A stretch of DNA of 64,000 nt. Source: Pseudisothecium myosuroides (taxonomy: Eukaryota > Streptophyta > Bryopsida > Hypnales > Lembophyllaceae). The stretch spans positions 13,829,296 to 13,893,295 of the forward strand of contig OX637292.1 of assembly GCA_951799445.1 (NCBI GenBank), written 5' to 3'. The notes beneath the pieces were generated by a model. It ran no database searches. It saw only the letters and a program-made list of their open reading frames with translations, and was not told the DNA's origin. This document shows, piece by piece, positions 60,623 to 64,000 of this stretch. Numbering within the stretch: the stretch's first letter is position 1; each line of letters begins with the position of its first letter. The translations under genes and the position numbers were made by a program.

Positions 60623-63600
60623 ATGGCACTTGGGTTTAATGTAGTAGGGTTTTACACTACTTTGAAGCTATGGTTGGAGAAGGAGCCCGTGAAATTGGCT
60701 TTGGCCGCGCTCGCCATCGCCTTCATCAAGGTTTCCATGACAGGCTTGACGCCCGTGCTTGCTGCAGCGCAATCTTATGGCGAGAATCACGTCAATTTCA
60801 CCGAGTATGGTGCATTTTCGAAGCTTTGCGGAAGCGGTGCCACTTGCGCCGTGGCTGGAGCTTTGCTTCTGGTGAGCTGACGACCTTGATATCTCATCTT
60901 TCTAAGCAACAGTAGCACTCGTTTTGTTTTGGGTTTTTTTGGGGCATGAAATGTGCTCGATCATCTTGTAGGGTTTGGTTTTCTGACGGTGTTTGCTCTG
61001 GTGATGGTTTGAGGTAACCACGCTTAGAGTGCTCCAATGCATCAGTGAATGCTTTATTTGGATTCCAGAATTGTATGGTTTCGAAGTTTTGTTGTTGGTA
61101 AATGAGCTGACATTGACTTGATGTTGAGGCGGTGTTCATTCTCAATATCAATTTGAACTCACTGTGTAACACGTTTGGGGTGTTGTATGTTGGTGTTACA
61201 TTGGGCTACCTCTACCTCCATGGAGGTCTTATGTGTTTATAGCAGTTTGGAGTAGGTCACATGTGGACGTTCTTTAGTCTAATTTTTGTTTGTTTTTTGA
61301 CCGACACAAGAAATGCTCTTCATAACCATCTTGAGGCATAGTGGCTTGGCACCTTTTGAGAATAATGTCAGCTAAGAGTTCTTTAGAACAAAGTCATGCC
61401 AAATGCCAAATTAAGACTTTTACATACTCATCTGTAAAAACAATGACTCAAGAGCTCTCACTTGTTCAAATTGAGAACTTTGCGAAACAAGGTGTTAGGG
61501 ATTCCTTTTCATGGCAGTTTTGTTACATGTTCTACAACGAAGATTCTCTAGAATGTTCTGTTCATTGAATGGAAATTTGGCCAAATTTAGATTTATAATT
61601 TTCACCATATGATAAACCGAATTGGTCATTTTAAAACCACGGATCCTTGGTCCTTTAGGAGTAAATTCAGTGTGACGGGGGACAAGATTGGATTTGCAGG
61701 TTCGAAGGAAGAAACCTTTCGAGGTTAGGGCTCCTTTATATGCTTATGCAGTGATTGCAATAGCTGCAGCTATTGCAATTGGTGCTGAGAATCAGGTATG
61801 TTCCTCCTTGCTCAGTCGAACAAACAAATTAATAGAGCGTGTGTAATTTAATAGTATTGACAGATTATATTAAGTTATGGAGTGACAATTAATTATGATT
61901 TTGTTCTCTCAACTATATTTTTTGGTGCATTTTGATTCTTTGTGGATGCAACTGAATCTTCAACCTTGTGTTGATGCAGCTGAATCATGGCGTTGGGGAA
62001 GAGTGGAACTTGTCTTGGCAATGCTTTATAGTCTTTGTTGTTATGGTAGGCAGTTCTTCTAACTATCCATGCCTAATTTTCATATGTATTGTCTTTGCGC
62101 CAAGAATAGGAACTAAGCAACGGTTTGGAGACGTAGAAAGTTTTAGTGTCCAATGAAATCGAAATGTGTTTAGAGGATTGCATAACATTCTTGACCAGTT
62201 GTGAGAACTCACCCTTCTCCACTGTAGATGGAAACCAGAAGAGAAAACTCAAAAAGTTTGATAGCCATTGTAGAGGGCATGCATGGTTCTTAGTGATTGG
62301 TTTGTCTTTTTTTTTCTAGGGGTGTTGATGCTGCTCAAAAAGGGCATTCTAAGGTTTTTAATCACTAGAGGATTGCATTGAGGATTATTTGGAAAAAGAT
62401 GTATGAAAATTAGACATTCTATTTGGGAGTAGAGACACTTGCGATTAGCCGCTTGTTTTCAAACATATCTGAAGTTGCCTGAAATTGAAATTGCTATATA
62501 TTAGTATGCTTTACAAATAACTTGATGGTGTGCTTTCCATTTGAGATTTTTTTAAGATCTACATCTCGATCTTGTTTTGCAGGCTCTGCAAATGTTGATG
62601 CTTCGTAGAGAATTTTCTTGGTGGGATTGGGTAGTGTCTGGGTCATTTGTTTGTGGCTGCTTCGTATCAGCGCTGCCATGGGTATGTGACAAGCACAGAT
62701 TCAACTTGAAGGAAATATGTTCTTGTATTATTCCAAAATTCTACCTCTTTACTATTCTATCTGCTTGCTGAATCATATACTCAAAACTGGAATTGAGTTT
62801 TAAATAGTCCAGAGTCCTTCCTTTCTCATCTAAAAAGACATGGGACTTTTGCTGTTTATAGTTGTCCTCGAAGGTGAACGATACAAACCCTTGGTACCTG
62901 GCCCTTGGAGGAGTCTTTGTGGCTTTTGTCTATCTTGGGTAAGATTTTCACCATCCGTTATTACATGCGTATACGAACTCAGAATATTTCCAGATATGTT
63001 CACGGACATCAAACAAGTTTAATGGCTGTTGAATAACAGTTAATGATTTGCTGAAAAGTACTGCTAGTAAGCAGGAAAACAATCTTTTATATATCTTGAT
63101 ATATATATATATCCTTGTTGGCCATTTGTCCATGTAAAGTTACGAAGACAAGTTTTCCTGCACAAACGCACAAGCTAATATGGTTGTTTCGATTTGTTAA
63201 TTTAGGATGGAGGGATTAAATCAGACATACCAGGATAAGTTGTTTTGCGAGGTTGGCACAGCAATCACTGAGCAGGTCTTTTTCATCTCACTATTTGCGA
63301 CAATTTTCCGGGTCATAGGTACATTTCCTCTAAACTCGAATGTTGATTTTCACTAGATGCTTTGCTATCACTCTGAAAGAGAACATTCTTCTGCTACTTG
63401 TGATACTTTCCTCTGCCGCTATTCAAAGTTTCTAATTAGTATGGACCATAGCAATTTCAGCCTGTACACGTGTTGGGAACTGGACTTGCAACCCACCTAC
63501 TTTCCGAAGGTATCTGACATCAATCAATGTCCTGAATGTCACGGGAAGTTTGCAATTGCAATTGCGGAGTTCAACTGAGTTCTCATGTCTAAGATGGACT

Positions 63601-64000
63601 TGCAGGTTTTTTGTGGGAGTTTCGGTGCCTTGAAACCTTCATGTTTCATGCTAGACATCCCCTCTCATTTACTAGCGTTCTTCTGCTTTCCTTTGTAAGT
63701 CTCTATTCACAGACTTCGTAGTTACTCATTCCCATCCCCGCTATCGCTGGAGGATAGGAACGAAGATGTGAAAATTTAGGTACAAGATACCATTTGCGTC
63801 AATTTAAGCCGTTTTATATGCGTAGGACTGCGTTTTTGGGAGATGTATAGGGCTCTGGAGGGATCACTTTAAGTAAGAGAGCCAAATCTGTTGAGATCAA
63901 AATTTGATCATTATGTATATGAATTTCTTTTGTAATTTCGTCTTATTGCAATCTAATCAGTGATTGCGAATTTCAGATGGGAACTGCCATGGCCTTCTTG
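60623..64000 (+). CDS. Multi-pass membrane protein, 3' partial
   Basis: Start ATG 60623 (MALGFNVVGFYTTLKLWLEK) after a purine-rich leader. Exons 60623-60871, 61700-61795, 61980-62045, 62583-62681, 62874-62938, 63206-63318, 63606-63694 and 63977 onward join with GT-AG introns and consistent phases, giving 267 residues before the window ends. Hydrophobic segments near residues 25-48, 72-84, 96-112, 127-140, 149-166, 176-191, 212-232 and 245 onward suggest at least seven or eight membrane spans. There is no cleavable signal peptide. Motif-like patches are SWWDWVVSGSFVCGCFVSA and NPWYLALGGVFVAFVYLG. I do not recognise the family; a transporter or ER/Golgi membrane protein is possible. Small exons with many introns are typical of a conserved housekeeping-type plant gene. 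Confidence 0.75.
63840..63950 (+). repeat. Dispersed SINE-like repeat in the last intron
   Basis: GAGCCAAATCTGTTGAGATCAAAATTT-type sequence followed by GAATTTCTTTTGTAATTTCG matches 37560-37640 in the same order. It lies inside the intron before the last visible exon of the membrane protein gene. Confidence 0.65.

Noticed and set aside
1..64000. CRISPR arrays, bacterial operons, ribosome-binding sites, rRNA or tRNA genes
   Set aside because: The window is eukaryotic with spliced genes; no regular repeat-spacer array and no convincing structural RNA gene was seen.

Overview
The window is nuclear DNA from a plant, AT-rich (intergenic sequence is dominated by A/T runs and old transposon remnants) with spliced genes using GT-AG introns. 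The firmest taxonomic marker is a complete five-exon RAR1 gene (two CHORD domains with the plant-type cysteine/histidine block between them and no CS domain). The company it keeps (a ParB-like/FCP1-like fusion gene, a lineage-specific beta-rich protein family, an intronless GNAT acetyltransferase) suggests a non-flowering land plant such as a bryophyte or lycophyte; that narrower placement is inference.

Layout. 1-5960: the 3' part of a large gene that fuses a ParB/Srx-like domain to a degenerate FCP1-type phosphatase domain, followed by a 2 kb field of hairpins. A short palindrome (core TCGGCTGCCAGCCGA) occurs 13 times in these 6 kb, including in every intron of the gene; I did not find it elsewhere. 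5990-21350: a segmentally duplicated block carrying three copies of an unrecognised beta-rich (possibly galectin-like) protein gene. Copies 1 and 2 are in tandem on the minus strand; copy 3 is inverted. Copy 1 is frameshifted and copy 3 has a rearranged C-terminus. The block is interrupted by nested TIR elements. 21350-26000: repeats only. 26045-26527: a GC-rich, intronless GNAT acetyltransferase. 27434-29051 (minus): a small acyl-CoA-binding-like gene. 31599-35413 (minus): a 13-exon TPR protein, probably mitochondrial, head to head with RAR1 (36434-39242, plus). 39250-46380: nested miniature elements and minisatellites. 46382-48439 (minus): a three-exon gene of unknown function with tandem repeats in its intron, upstream and downstream. 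48840-60600: repeats and AT-rich sequence without a convincing gene. 60623-64000 (plus): the first eight exons of a multi-pass membrane protein that continues beyond the window.

Functional relations. RAR1 is the SGT1/HSP90 co-chaperone for NLR immune receptors, and its head-to-head neighbour is an unrelated TPR gene. The most unusual unit is the left 6 kb, where a protein with a ParB-like fold sits among clustered palindromes that resemble protein-binding sites. Whether the protein binds them is the most interesting open question in the window.
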